From the NCBI GenBank assembly GCA_963814975.1, contig CAWFFB010000025.1:1-64000 (forward strand): 64,000 bases of DNA, read 5' to 3'. Position numbers and translations under genes: made by a program. This document shows positions 15,007 to 25,320 of this stretch, piece by piece. This DNA is from CAVUXJ01 sp963814975 (GTDB lineage: Bacteria > Acidobacteriota > Vicinamibacteria > Vicinamibacterales > CAVVIG01). Each line of letters starts with the position of its first letter. The first letter of the stretch is position 1. The notes beneath the pieces are model-generated. The model made no database searches. It had not been told where the DNA came from and saw only the letters and a program-made list of their open reading frames with translations.

Positions 15007-16020
15007 TCACCGCGAGCTTTTCTTCGCCGCCTCGGCGGCGGCTTTCTCCTCCGCGCGGTGTCCAATCAGGAGATTCGTCATCCCGTAATTTCCCTCGTGG
15101 CACGCGTACTCGTAGATCGACCCGTCGGATTTCGCCATCGGGAGGACCGCGGTCCACGGTTTCACATACGTGGCCGGATCGTGCACGGTGAATTGGTAGT
15201 CGATCGTGCCATCGCTCGTGCGCGTGAACCGTTCGACGACGCGCAACCCGTCGCTGGACGGGAATCTGAAGGTCGTCTTGTCGCTGAAGTCCGTGGTTTC
15301 GACGACGAGCGAATTGCCGTCCCAGCGGCCCCGCGAGTTTCCCATCCACTGGCGGAGGTTCGGCCCAAGATGAGGGCGTCCGTCCAGAGGAATAATCCGG
15401 ATCTCGGCGAGCATTTCGTACCGAATCGCGACGTATTCGGGCGTCTGCGCGATGTGATAGTTGTTGTTGTACCCGGTCGGGAACGGCGGCACGGCGTGGT
15501 ACAAGATGCAACGCTCCTGCAGAGACCGATCCTCCCAGGAATCGGCGGGGGCGCGTCGCGCACGCGCTGCCTCCCTCGCGGCCGCCCGGCGCTGGCCTTC
15601 CGTCGTCAAAGGGGGAAGCTTGCCGTTGGAAGGATCCACGATGAGCGACGTTCGCTTCAACGGCGAACCCCGGTCATACCACTCGTTGTTGTAGGCAAGC
15701 GCGACATCGGCCGCGGCGTTCGCGGGCCGGCGCTCGGCACGGGTGCTGACCTCTTTCGCGATGGCAGACCACTCGTCCTCGGACAGGAACTCGCGCCCCC
15801 CCACATTGTCTGGCCGTTCGAGCGGCGTCGGTGTCCCGTTATTCCATAGACCTTCTAGGTCCGGATGGCCCCAGGGCGTGCGCGGCGCGGTCCACGTCTT
15901 CGACGTGCCTGCTGCCTTCGCCCCGGTTCGCGGTGCAGGTGCCTGCCCTATCGCGGGCACGACCCACGACACGATCGTCATCGCCATCAGGGCTCGCATT
16001 ACCGAAAGACGATTGCTCAT
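15007..16020 (-). CDS. Secreted protein of an expanded acidobacterial family, function unknown
   Basis: 337 residues from MSNRLSVM, chosen over an upstream ATG because an AAGGAG lies eight bases before it and a signal peptide follows (MRALMAMTIVSWVVPAIGQA). Conserved stretches shared with the paralogue at 20717 are PDLEGLWNNGTPTPLERP (there PDLQGVWDYRTITPLERP), NGRLPPLT, the YNNN(Y/F) turn, IPLDGRPH, DSRGRWDGNSLVVETTDFSD, and EYACHEGNYGM near the end. No catalytic motif of a known enzyme is apparent. The family recurs many times in Vicinamibacterales-like genomes. Confidence 0.75.
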   Translation of the reverse strand: MSNRLSVMRALMAMTIVSWVVPAIGQAPAPRTGAKAAGTSKTWTAPRTPWGHPDLEGLWNNGTPTPLERPDNVGGREFLSEDEWSAIAKEVSTRAERRPANAAADVALAYNNEWYDRGSPLKRTSLIVDPSNGKLPPLTTEGQRRAAAREAARARRAPADSWEDRSLQERCILYHAVPPFPTGYNNNYHIAQTPEYVAIRYEMLAEIRIIPLDGRPHLGPNLRQWMGNSRGRWDGNSLVVETTDFSDKTTFRFPSSDGLRVVERFTRTSDGTIDYQFTVHDPATYVKPWTAVLPMAKSDGSIYEYACHEGNYGMTNLLIGHRAEEKAAAEAAKKSSR

Positions 16021-17154
16021 TTCGGTCTCCTTGATCTGACCGGATCCCAGCACAACGCCGAACCGCAAGGGGATTCTATTCTACCCCCTTACCGTTCGCG
16101 TCAGCGTGACGATCCGGGTCGGCACTGGCGGCCCATATCAGCTGATCAAGGGCCGTCTTCCAGGCGGCTCCTCCAGCCCAGGCGGCTGACGCGTCGGGGA
16201 ACCCCCGAGGCCTGGTGGCGTTGCTCCGTCCGCAAGAGACTGGCCTGACCCCGCTGGGTCCACCTTCGTTCGGCATAGACCACAAATCCGGACTCTAACG
16301 ATTTGCGGCCTTCCGGAAGTACGAGGGCGCATCAGACAAGGAGGGAATAGGCATCGGGACTCTTCCGTGCCATGGCCTTGAATACCGACTGCGAAGCTCC
16401 ACAGCAGATGCGGCGCCGGCGAGCTCGGCTGAGAATAGAGGCACGGTCAACAGCATGAGTGCCGGAGTGCCGGCGACTCGATTGCTGAACCGCGCTCCGT
16501 CACCGACCAGTCGCCTGTACGAGATGAGGCACATGGTCATGATTACCACTGTCGCGATCGTCGCACCGGGCGAGCAGGCGCTTGGGAACATTCAAGACGA
16601 GACTGCAAAGTCGTGGACATGCCGCCGTTGTGCGGGGAAACGTGTTCTGATGCGGATCGAAGGCCGGCTGACGCACAATTCTGGTCGGCCGCTACCAATC
16701 CTGTTCAACGTCGAGAAGCAAATGCCGTAAGCGGACGGCAGGCTACAGGGCTCGCTCCGCACCGGGTCGATGCCGACTGCGAGGAGCGACGGCATGGTCT
16801 TACGCCAGGGTGTCACCTATGCCCGTGCAGGCACGGGCCTTGCCTCAAGTGAAAGGCGTGCTTGCACGAGGCGCGGCGTACCTTCTCGTCATCGTTCTCT
16901 CGTCGGCCGGCCGTGTCCAGGTCCATGCTCGATCGCCCCGGCTTCGGAGGGCATGTGCTCCTGAGCCGGCTGGCTGGCGGCCAGTCGTTCGAAGAGGCGA
17001 TTCCGAATCTTGGCTTTCCTACGACGATCTCGAAGCTGGGTTCTCCCGGTAACGCCGCTGTGGTTTTTCCTCGCCGGCTCTCCTGGCGCCTGTGTCCTGA
17101 CAGCTCGCAGACCGCGATTCCCTGCGGCCAGGAGAAAGAGGTGACCGCTCCGCT
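16021..17154. other. 1.1-kb stretch with no convincing gene
   Basis: Several open frames exist on both strands but none has a family match, ribosome-binding site or conserved motif I can recognise. The least unlikely is a 98-residue minus-strand frame at 16295-16591 with a hydrophobic middle and a proline-rich end; it may be the tail of a lost gene. A GGGGTCAGGC word (minus strand, 16243-16252) recurs elsewhere in the window. Confidence 0.4.
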
Positions 17155-19366
17155 CTACGTGCTGCCGCCGAACTTCAGCCATGTGCCCCCGAGTTTCTGT
17201 TGCCCGACGCCTGGCTTCGACCAGTCGCACACGCCAGCAGGAAAAATCCTCCTCATGCGCACCATCTCGTCGGCCGTAAAAGCCACCTTGTAGTCCGATG
17301 CGTCCACTGGCTTGAGCTGGCATTTGACGATGTCGCTCGCGACCGACGCCCCCGCAACCTCCCGCGGAAATGAAACCGACGGGTAGAGTTGTTCGCAGCG
17401 GCTCGTCGGGATGCGGGTCTGTTTCTCGGCAATCTTCTGCGGCACCTGATCGCGCGTCCAGCAGCCGTCAACGAGATCCGCTGGTTTGGCGCGGCGGATC
17501 TTCACGATCCGAGGATCGGTTGACGTATCTTCCGAAAGCCTGGTGAGCCAGCGATCCATCTGGCTGAGTGCTTCTCGATAGACGGGGCTGGCGGAGGTGC
17601 CGGCACCGGAGCGGTTGTCTTCCACCAAGATCACGTGGTTATCAGCATGGCCGTTGGCCTTGATCAGCCGCTCACGCAAGGAGAAAGAGTGATATCGCAC
17701 GTGCACGTTGCCGTCCTTGTCATCATCGAGATAGTTGCGATAGTCGATGATTGGCGAACTGGCCAATCCGCCCCCGCCGCTGGTCAATCGTCCGGTGCGG
17801 TAGGCGGCACGGATGGCGGCTGATATCCCCCACGCTTCTCGTACTGCTGATGTCCCCGTCGTTGTCGAAGCCTCCGATCCGTTCGTTGAGGTCGAGGAAC
17901 TGTTCCTTGCTGACCGTTCCTGCAGTGAGCGCCGCCAGTCCGTATTGAATGCCCACATTATCGAGAGGCCGCCGCGCGAAGCCGGTCTTCGGATCCCGGC
18001 CATAAGCGTTGACCGTGTGGTCGTAGATGTCACACCGCGCGCCTTTCACATTCTTCGTCGGGTGATACCGAAGCGCCGGCGGGAGGATCGGCGGGCAGAA
18101 CTCCGAGACGTGGATGCGGCCCGCACCGTCCTTGTCCACCTGCACCATCGTCGCCAGCGTGAGGAAGCCGACCACTGCGCGCTTCTGGTCTTCGGTGAAG
18201 GGAACCGTGGCCAGTGAGCTGAAATAGTTGTTGAGCAGCCGGGCGTCGGTAATCATCGGCGTCGTGCTGAAGGCGACGTCCGGGAAGGTGCGGCACGGAA
18301 TGATGCCGTCGAGCAGGCCAGGATAGTTGTCGGCGGTTTGCAACTGCTGATACGACCCGCCCGAGCACCCCCAACCGATGGTGAAGACAGGCGAGCCATA
18401 ACCTTCGATGAATCGCTCCTTCACCATCATCATTGTCTCGGACGCCAACAAGTCATTGCAGTTGTTACCGAAGACGTTGAGGGATGCGGAAGCGACGGCG
18501 TAGCCCTGTCGAAGCATGACGTCGTCTTCGACACCGCCGGTCGTGGCCCCCTGCCGGTTCCAGCCGGTCGTGCAACCTCCGCCATGCGTGTAGATGAGGC
18601 GACGGTTCCAGCCCTTCGGCCTCGTCCACGGATCCGGCGCCTGCTCCCAGGCCGGGTTGTGCAGCATGGCCACTTGATAGATCGCACGATTGATCGTCCC
18701 CGTCTCGATCCGCACGATGTAGGGCACCTGCGTCCCATCAAGGGTGGTGGTCTGTGCAACGTCAGGTGGCGCCGCCGATTGCGCCACGAGCGGTTTCAAA
18801 GGGCCACCGTGAGTCGATCGATAGTAGTAGTCAGTGCGGGTCTTGATCGAGCAATTCGCGTCGAGCGGGTTGCCGAGCGTTTCACCGGACCGAAGCGTGA
18901 AGCTCGCCGTTTCACAGATGAACGGCTGCTCGTGGGGGCCGGAGAAAACGGGACCGACAATCGGATGATTCACGAGGGTCAGTCGGCCGCCACCACTTCT
19001 TCCATCGCGGGCAGCGACGGAAATGGTATTGGCGCCCGCCTTGAGCCCGCTGACCAGTCCGGTCATCGAGTGGTGAGCCACGTCCGGGTGGAACGCGGGG
19101 GTAATGTCAGTGCCATTCAGAGTGATGTGCGCCCGATCGAGCGGAACGGTTTCGGGCACCGTCACACTCACGAGCACATCGCCGCCGCTGACCATGTCGG
19201 CCCGCGTCGACATCGCGACGATCTCGAAGGCGCCATCAGCCGCCCGGGCGGATACCCAGACCGTGCAGGCGACCAACCAAGCAGCCATAACCGATGCCAT
19301 CGCTGAAAGTCGGCCGGCCCGGACCAGACGAAATGGGCGCGGCCTCTCGTCCCACCATACCTTCAT
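17155..19366 (-). pseudogene. DUF6351 secreted esterase-like protein, one frameshift
   Basis: Starts MKVWWDERPR at 19366 after GGAGAGACGGTG, with a signal segment ending ...CTVWVSARAADG. The repaired protein is about 735 residues. It has the alpha/beta-hydrolase elbow FTIGWGCSGGSYQQLQ (serine in GCSGG), RLIYTHGGGCTTGWNR before it, and FTADEMVRMRRIFPAGVCDW at the end, all typical of DUF6351. The frame changes near 17840 (within ISSTR/VREAWG). It lies 32 bases downstream of the SMP-30 gene in the same direction. Probably a periplasmic esterase acting on plant-type or polyphenolic esters; either interrupted or affected by an indel. Confidence 0.75.
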
Positions 19367-19398
19367 CACCGTCTCTCCTTCGTGAGCGACGACCGTCT

Positions 19399-20445
19399 TC
19401 AGATGCCCGGCGTGTTCACCCTGATCTTGTAGATCCCGGTGCGTGCGGCGATGTACAGCGTCTTCTTGTCGGCGTCGCCGAATCCGACATTGGTGGACAC
19501 TTCCGGCGCGCGGATGGTGCCGAGGTGCTTTCCTTCCGGCGAGATGATCCACACGCCGCCGGGAGCCGTCTCGTAGAGATTTCCCTTGGTGTCGACCCGC
19601 AGGCCGTCGGTGACCCCGCGCTCGGTTTCCTTCCGCATGTCGATGAACAGCTTGCCGTTGGCGAGTGTGCCGTCGGCCTGCACCTCGTAGCGGTTGACGT
19701 AGTTGTCACGGCCGGCATTGACGTAGAGATATTTCTCGTCCGGCGAGAAGGCAAGGCCGTTGGTGGCATTCGGCATGTCCTTGACCACCAGCGTGAGCTT
19801 ACCGTCTTTCCACATGTACACGGCGTTGAAGTCGAGCTCTCTGCGGGGATCCTTTTCGCGCAGGCGGAAGGCGCCGTAGGTATCGGTGAAGTAGATCGCG
19901 CCGTCGCGCTTGACCACGACGTCATTGGGTCCGCCGAAGCGCTTGCCCTCGTAGCGGTCGGCCAGCACGGTGCGCTGGCCGTTTTTCTCGACGCGCATGA
20001 GCGAGCGGCCCGCAAAGGTAGCGACGATCAGCCGGCCCTCGCGGTCGAGGGTCAGGCCGTCAGCGCCGATCATCGCGAATTCCTCGAACCGCGGATCGGT
20101 GCGCTCGCGGCCGTTGTTCTGGATGCCGCCCCAGCGCCAGACCTCCGGTCCGTTATAGCCGACGTTGCTCAGATGGACCGACGCTTTGCCGTCCGGCGTG
20201 AGCTTCCAGATCACATTGCCCGGCATGTCGGTGAACAGGAGATGACCCGCGCTGCCTTCCTGCACCCACACCGGCCCTTCGGTGAACCCGAAGCCGTCCT
20301 TGACGAGCTCGACCTTGGCGTTGGGCGAGACCAGCGCATCGAGCGCCGGATCCAGACGCACGACGGCGTGGTCGCTCGAAGACTGAGCACTGGCCAAGGC
20401 ACTTGCGAGCACGCTCGCAATCGCGGTGTTCAAAATCCTAGGCAT
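19399..20445 (-). CDS. SMP-30/gluconolactonase-family secreted protein
   Basis: 348 residues from MPRILNTAIAS, a start supported by GGAGGACAAG directly upstream and by the signal peptide that follows. Six-bladed propeller with the metal ligands expected in this family: Glu in GFTEGPVWVQ, Asn in RFGGPNDVVVKRDG, Asn in NATNGLAFSPDEKYLYV and Asp in VTDGLRVDTKGNLYE. It would hydrolyse a sugar or phenolic lactone in the periplasm. First gene of a two-gene unit with the DUF6351 esterase. Confidence 0.9.
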   Translation of the reverse strand: MPRILNTAIASVLASALASAQSSSDHAVVRLDPALDALVSPNAKVELVKDGFGFTEGPVWVQEGSAGHLLFTDMPGNVIWKLTPDGKASVHLSNVGYNGPEVWRWGGIQNNGRERTDPRFEEFAMIGADGLTLDREGRLIVATFAGRSLMRVEKNGQRTVLADRYEGKRFGGPNDVVVKRDGAIYFTDTYGAFRLREKDPRRELDFNAVYMWKDGKLTLVVKDMPNATNGLAFSPDEKYLYVNAGRDNYVNRYEVQADGTLANGKLFIDMRKETERGVTDGLRVDTKGNLYETAPGGVWIISPEGKHLGTIRAPEVSTNVGFGDADKKTLYIAARTGIYKIRVNTPGI

Positions 20446-20716
20446 CTTGTCCTCCAGGAATCGAAGCGGGACCACTAAAGGGCGGCGCCCTGGTGTCACG
20501 TTGGCAGGAGCGCCTGCACGGCACTAAGCCTACGCCAGTGTCGCGCGTGAGAAAAGGTGGCACACGGTCCCGGCCGGGAGAATAATGGGCACTGGGCCGG
20601 GTGGAGCCTCAGGAGCAGATGCGGCACCCAGCCCGGGTAAGCTCTTCGACGGTCGCGAATGACAAAATGGTGACACGAGGCCGATGAACTGGCCTATCGC
20701 CACAGGGGATGCCTGC

Positions 20717-21763
20717 ATGACTCATCGATTACTGTTGTCAATCGGCGCGTTGATCGCTCTCCCTTTCCTCTCCCTGGGAACCATGCCCCTGTCCGGCCAG
20801 ACTCCAGCATCGAACGCGAAACCCGCCCGTACGGCGAAATCCTACGAGCCGGCGCGCACCCGCGACGGCCGGCCGGATTTGCAGGGGGTCTGGGATTACC
20901 GGACGATTACCCCGCTCGAACGGCCCGCCGCTCTGGGAGAAAGACAGTTCTTTACGGACGAGGAAGCGGCGACCTTTGAAAAGGAAGAAAATCGACGCCA
21001 GAATCGCGATCTAATTGATTCCGCGAAGGGCGGCGTCCAGTACCCACCCGGCGGCGTGGTTCCTTACAACGAGTTTTGGTACGACCGCGGAGACAAGGTC
21101 ACCTCGTCGAGACGCACGTCGTTGATCGTGGATCCACCGAACGGGCGACTTCCGCCGCGGACGGCGGACGGGCAGCGGCGGGCGGAGGCCCGCGCGGCGG
21201 CCCAGCGTGACGATCAGTTTGGACGTCCCAAAGCGGACTCGTACGAAGATCGACCCCTGCCGGAGCGCTGCATCCTGGGATTCAACGCCGGACCGCCGAT
21301 GCTTCCTGGCGCCTACAACAACAACTTCCAGCTCTTCCAGAGCGCCGGATACGTGGTGATTCACACCGAGATGGTCCACGACGCCCGGCTCGTTCCGCTG
21401 GACGGGCGCCCGCACGGAAAGATCCCCCAGTGGCTTGGGGACTCGCGCGGCCGCTGGGAAGGCGACACGCTGGTCGTCGACACGACGAATTTCCGCCGCG
21501 AAACCAGCCTCGCAGGATCCACCGCGACCATGCACCTGGTCGAACGCTTCACACGCGTCGACGCCGACACGCTCCTGTATGAGTTCACGGTCGATGATCC
21601 CTCGACATGGACGAAACCCTGGACGGCACAGCTTTCGATGAAGAAGAGTCAGGAGCCGATCTTCGAGTACGCCTGCCACGAGGGGAACTACGCCATGCAG
21701 AGCATGCTGGCTGGCGCTCGCGCCGAGGACAAGGCGGCTAAGGACGCCGGGAAGAAGGACTGA
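20717..21763 (+). CDS. Secreted protein of the expanded acidobacterial family, paralogue of 15007-16020
   Basis: 348 residues from MTHRLLLSIGALIALPFLSL, a clear signal peptide. Shares with the first paralogue PDLQGVWDYRTITPLERP, PPNGRLPPRT, AYNNNFQLFQ, LVPLDGRPH, WLGDSRGRWEGDTLVVDTTN, VERFTRVDADTLLYEFTVDD, TWTKPWTAQL and YACHEGNYAM. Its divergence from the SMP-30 gene upstream leaves 271 bases. No known enzymatic motif. Confidence 0.75.
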   Translation: MTHRLLLSIGALIALPFLSLGTMPLSGQTPASNAKPARTAKSYEPARTRDGRPDLQGVWDYRTITPLERPAALGERQFFTDEEAATFEKEENRRQNRDLIDSAKGGVQYPPGGVVPYNEFWYDRGDKVTSSRRTSLIVDPPNGRLPPRTADGQRRAEARAAAQRDDQFGRPKADSYEDRPLPERCILGFNAGPPMLPGAYNNNFQLFQSAGYVVIHTEMVHDARLVPLDGRPHGKIPQWLGDSRGRWEGDTLVVDTTNFRRETSLAGSTATMHLVERFTRVDADTLLYEFTVDDPSTWTKPWTAQLSMKKSQEPIFEYACHEGNYAMQSMLAGARAEDKAAKDAGKKD

Positions 21764-21770
21764 GTCGCTG

Positions 21771-23512
21771 CTAGGGCGCGCCCGCGGGTGGCACACGCCG
21801 CTTTGTCGCCTGCTCGAACGCGTACGCAAGCTCGATCAGACGCGGCTCGCTGCAGGCTGTGCCGGTGAAGCTGACGCCGTAAGGCTGCGGCCTGGCGTCG
21901 AACCCTTCGGGAAAAGCGGGAGCCGGTGCGTTCGGAATCAACCCGAACGGCACGATCACGGTCGGGTAGCCTGGCGCGGCGGCAATAGCGGCTCCGCTCG
22001 AACCCGGAAACAGAATGGCATCGAGACGCTCGGCCTTGATGATTTCGTCGATGCCGTGCGTGGCCGCAAGCCTGATGTCTTTGGCCCGATCGGCGTCGTA
22101 GCGCGCGCGATCGTTTTCGAGGTCCATCTCGTCGGAGATGTCCAGGTTGGACTGGCCGTACTTGAGCGTGCCGGCCCTCTCGTGCGCGATGTTCCAGGCG
22201 CGCAGCTCGGCAAGCGACTTGACCGGTGCCGACGGTCCGAGCGACGCCAGCCATTTGTTGAAGTCGCGCTTCATGCCGTATTTGAACGTCACCGAGCAGT
22301 CCGCATCGCGGCCCTTGCGCGTTGTCGGCCCCCGAACAGGTCGTCCACAGCGAATAGCGGCTCTTCGGGTCCGGGTCGACCACGCTTGGAATATCGGCGG
22401 GATCGACGACGATCGCGCCCTTGCGTTTGAGGACGCCGATCGCGTCGGCCATCGACCCCGGCCTGGTCCGGGTTCAGACCGCCGCGGCCGGCCGATCCGC
22501 CGGCGAGCACCGACGGCGCTCTCGCGTTCGTAGAAAAAGGCGCGCGGAATGCCGATGCGCGCTCCCTTCAAGCCCATCGATCTTCAAGAAACGCGTGTAG
22601 TCGCGACCAGGCGGCGGCGTGCATCGGCGTGTCGCCGGATCGTTCGGATCGGGCGCGGCGCCCTCGAGCGCGCCGAGCAGGATCGCGGCGTCGGTCACCG
22701 ATCTTCGCCATCGGGCCCGGCGTGTCCTGATCCGCGGTGATCGGGATCACGCCGTAGCGGCTGATTCGGCCGACCGTCGGCTTCACCGCCGGCCAGCATG
22801 TTCTGGTTCGCGGGGCTGAGGATCGACCCGGATGTTTCGGTGCCGACGTTGGCGGCCCAGAAGTTCGCCGCCGTGCCGATGCCCGAGCTCGAGCCGCCGG
22901 TGGCAAGCGCCGGCCGGCCGTCCGACGCGGGCCGCGGATCGCGTCGCGGGTCGTACGGATTGAACCCGAAGCCGCCGATCGCGTTGTAGTTGGCCGGCAT
23001 CGGCGTCGGCGGGCCGGCGATCCAGTTAGCCAGCTCGGTCATGCCGGTCTTGGCGATGATGATGGCCCCCGCCTCGCGCAGGTTCTTGGTGATCGTCGCC
23101 TCGTAGGGCGGCACGAATCCGGCGAACGCCAGCGCGCCGCCGGTCGTCGGCAGGTCGGTCGTGTGGATGTTGTCCTTCAAAGCGATGGGGATGCCGTGCA
23201 GCGGCCCGCGCGCCCGTCCCGCCGCCCGCTCCCGGTCGCGGTCGTCCGCCTCCTTGAGCGCGTGTCGGATTCACCGCGAGCGCTGCGTGCAGCTTGTCCT
23301 CGTACATCGCGATGCGCGTCAGGTACTCCGTCACGATCGCCCGCGACGTGATTCGCCGCTGTTCCAGCGCCCGGCGCATGGTGGGTATCGCGGCTTCGAC
23401 CACAGTGAACGCAGCACTCTGTGACTCGGACGGAAGGCGGTCGGCTCTGCGCCTCGAGTATGAGGAGGAACGCGGCCGCGATCACGGGCACGAACCACAA
23501 CCCGCGTATCAT
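21771..23512 (-). pseudogene. Secreted amidase (amidase-signature family) with many frameshifts
   Basis: Starts MIRGLWFVPVIAAAFLLILE at 23512 (signal peptide), its ATG overlapping the stop of the glycosyltransferase (ATGA). The amidase-signature core is present: ATGGSSSGIGTAANFWAANV then GTETSGSILSPANQ, PITADQDTPGPMAK, and later ATHGIDEIIKAERLDAILFP. These blocks lie in different frames, with at least six shifts near 23440, 23210, 22790, 22700, 22570, 22480-22440 and 22340. The ones I resolved (22790, 22700, 22570) are each fixed by deleting one base. The serine-serine-lysine catalytic elements are otherwise present. Either a decaying gene or a patch of poor consensus. Confidence 0.7.
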
Positions 23513-24690
23513 CGGCGTGGACCCGGAGCCAAGGAACCCAGGAACCGTTCGAGCGTCTCCATCACCAGAGGCCAGCGGTATTGGCTGTCCACGTACGCCA
23601 GGCCCTGCTGCCCGAGTTGACGCGCGAGGTCCGGATGGTCGAGCAGGAAGCCCAGCGTGCCCGCAAACTCGTCGAAATTGTCGTAATACAGCGCGCCGTT
23701 CGCGCGCATCGCCTGCCCTTTCAAGACGCTGCACCGTCCGTTCACCAGCGCCGGCACGCCATGATTCCACGCCTCCAGTAGAACGATGCTCAGGCTTTCA
23801 TACCGCGAGGGCACAATCAAGAGCGTTGCGTTCGAGAGCAGGGCCTCTCTCACGGCTTCGTCGACGAACCCCAGGTACCTGATCGACGGGTGATCCGGGA
23901 TCGGCATGTTCGCCGGTCCGGCCAGGACGAGCGACACAGTGCGCGTCGAGCTCGCCTGATGCTTCATGAAATGCCGAAGGAGCGTTTCGCATCCCTTGTT
24001 CGGATCGATACGCCCCAGATACAGCAGGAAAGGCGTCGGGATTCTCAACCCGTCAGGTAGAGCTGGGAAAGGCGGCCGTACCGGCTCAAAACCGGAACCG
24101 ATGACGCATGAGGGGGCCAGTGGACGCGGAGCATGAGCGGCAACGAGCGTCTGCTCCTCGGGCGTGAGGAAGACGAATCCGGCGGGCAGCGCGAAGAACC
24201 GGCCGAGGATGCCGGCGCCGCGGATCAGCGGGTCCGCTTCGGCCGTCGGCACGAGCACCGCGCGATCGGCGACGAGCGGCAGCCCAAAGAAGGTCTGGTA
24301 GTACCGGAACGACCAGAACAGAATCCAATCGTATTCCGCGCCCTGACGCTCCAGGAACTCGAGGAGTTCCGGCGCCTCGGGACCATTTTCCCGGAACCAT
24401 CGCGCCTGTTCGGCGTCCGACGCCGCGCCGCTGAAGACCAGCTCGCTGACCTCGGTAAACTGGTGCAGCGATCTGGTGCGCTCGACCGGAAACCGGCGGA
24501 CCGGCAGCTGACCGAGCGTGGACAACCCCGCGGGATACTCGTTCTGCCACGTAACGTGATTTCGCGCACACGTCGTCAGGATCGTGACGTCGTGATGTTC
24601 AGCCAGGCGTTCAGCGACGGCACGACAATGGCCCTCGGATCCACCGGCGATGTCGGCCCCGAAGCGGTGAATGACACACGCAAGCTTCAA
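23509..24690 (-). CDS. Glycosyltransferase family 4
   Basis: 393 residues. I place the start at a TTG (24690), which overlaps the stop of the preceding gene and yields MKLACVIHRFGADIAGGSEG, the normal N-terminus of this group with the nucleotide-binding GG loop. The C-terminal Rossmann domain has LLYLGRIDPNKGCETLLRHF and the sugar-nucleotide motif VPSRYESLSIVLLEAWNHGV. It would transfer a sugar from a nucleotide donor, probably to a surface polysaccharide. The frame stays open far upstream, but that part belongs to the neighbouring gene in another frame. Confidence 0.8.
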   Translation of the reverse strand: MKLACVIHRFGADIAGGSEGHCRAVAERLAEHHDVTILTTCARNHVTWQNEYPAGLSTLGQLPVRRFPVERTRSLHQFTEVSELVFSGAASDAEQARWFRENGPEAPELLEFLERQGAEYDWILFWSFRYYQTFFGLPLVADRAVLVPTAEADPLIRGAGILGRFFALPAGFVFLTPEEQTLVAAHAPRPLAPSCVIGSGFEPVRPPFPALPDGLRIPTPFLLYLGRIDPNKGCETLLRHFMKHQASSTRTVSLVLAGPANMPIPDHPSIRYLGFVDEAVREALLSNATLLIVPSRYESLSIVLLEAWNHGVPALVNGRCSVLKGQAMRANGALYYDNFDEFAGTLGFLLDHPDLARQLGQQGLAYVDSQYRWPLVMETLERFLGSLAPGPRR

Positions 24691-25149
24691 CGGGGCCCTG
24701 ACTGCTCCTTCACGAGCCGCTCGAGCCTCGCGTTCTCGATCGCGAGCTCCTCCAGGCAAGCGAACAGGACCCGATTGATCTGTTGCTGGCGCCTGAAGTT
24801 CTCCAGGCTGTACCTGGTACAGCCAACGCATGACCGGCAGCAGAATCCTGCGCTTCACGAAGACGATCAGCGGTCCGGCCAGAGGACGATGGCTCGAGAA
24901 GCGGAGGTGGGTCTGAAGGCGCGAGTCCTCCTCGTCTTCCAGGAGCGCCGAGATCAGGGACGCGTCGAGGTCGCGGCTCTCGACGGCCCGCCGCAGAACG
25001 CCTTCGACCGCGGCAAAGACCTCCGGATCGCGGTATTCTGCCGGGCCGCCACGCGCCAGCGCCCGTTCGCGGCGCCCGCCGCGCAGATCGTCAGCGATCT
25101 CGTGCATCAGCCGTTCGACGCTGACGGCTGACGCGGGGCGATCGATCAT
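24687..25149 (-). pseudogene. Hypothetical protein upstream of the glycosyltransferase, one extra base
   Basis: Begins MIDRPASAVSVERLMHEIAD and runs to MRWLYQ; removing one base near 24814 continues into YSLENFRRQQQINRVLFACL, EELAIENARLERLVKEQSGP and TGA, for about 153 residues. The C-terminal part is a predicted coiled coil. This helical protein with a RW-Y-(F/Y)SLENFRRQ segment typically precedes surface-sugar glycosyltransferases; its job is unknown. Length 463 bases (one over a multiple of three) fits a single inserted base. Confidence 0.6.
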
Positions 25150-25320
25150 CCGGGACGCTCCTTGAGGGAAGTTCTATTCTAGCAACGACCGGAGGTCCAG
25201 CGGTTTCACAGGTCATCGAAAAGGCGCTCGGCGCCACGGATCTGCACCGCGGAGAGATGTCCGCCCAGCGGCCGGGATCCGCTATGATTGGGGGCAACTC
25301 CCCGACGTGACAGTTGTTCC

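Noticed and set aside
16295..16591. 98-residue minus-strand frame with a hydrophobic middle
   Set aside because: No ribosome-binding site, no family and no support beyond being open; left as part of the gap.
16810..17052. 80-residue plus-strand frame with a hydrophobic start
   Set aside because: No conserved motif or ribosome-binding site; composition as expected for GC-rich noncoding DNA.
23509..25149. One 546-residue glycosyltransferase
   Set aside because: The middle part (VQPGELQAPATDQSG) is out of frame; the real frames give a coiled-coil protein ending at 24687 and a glycosyltransferase from TTG 24690.
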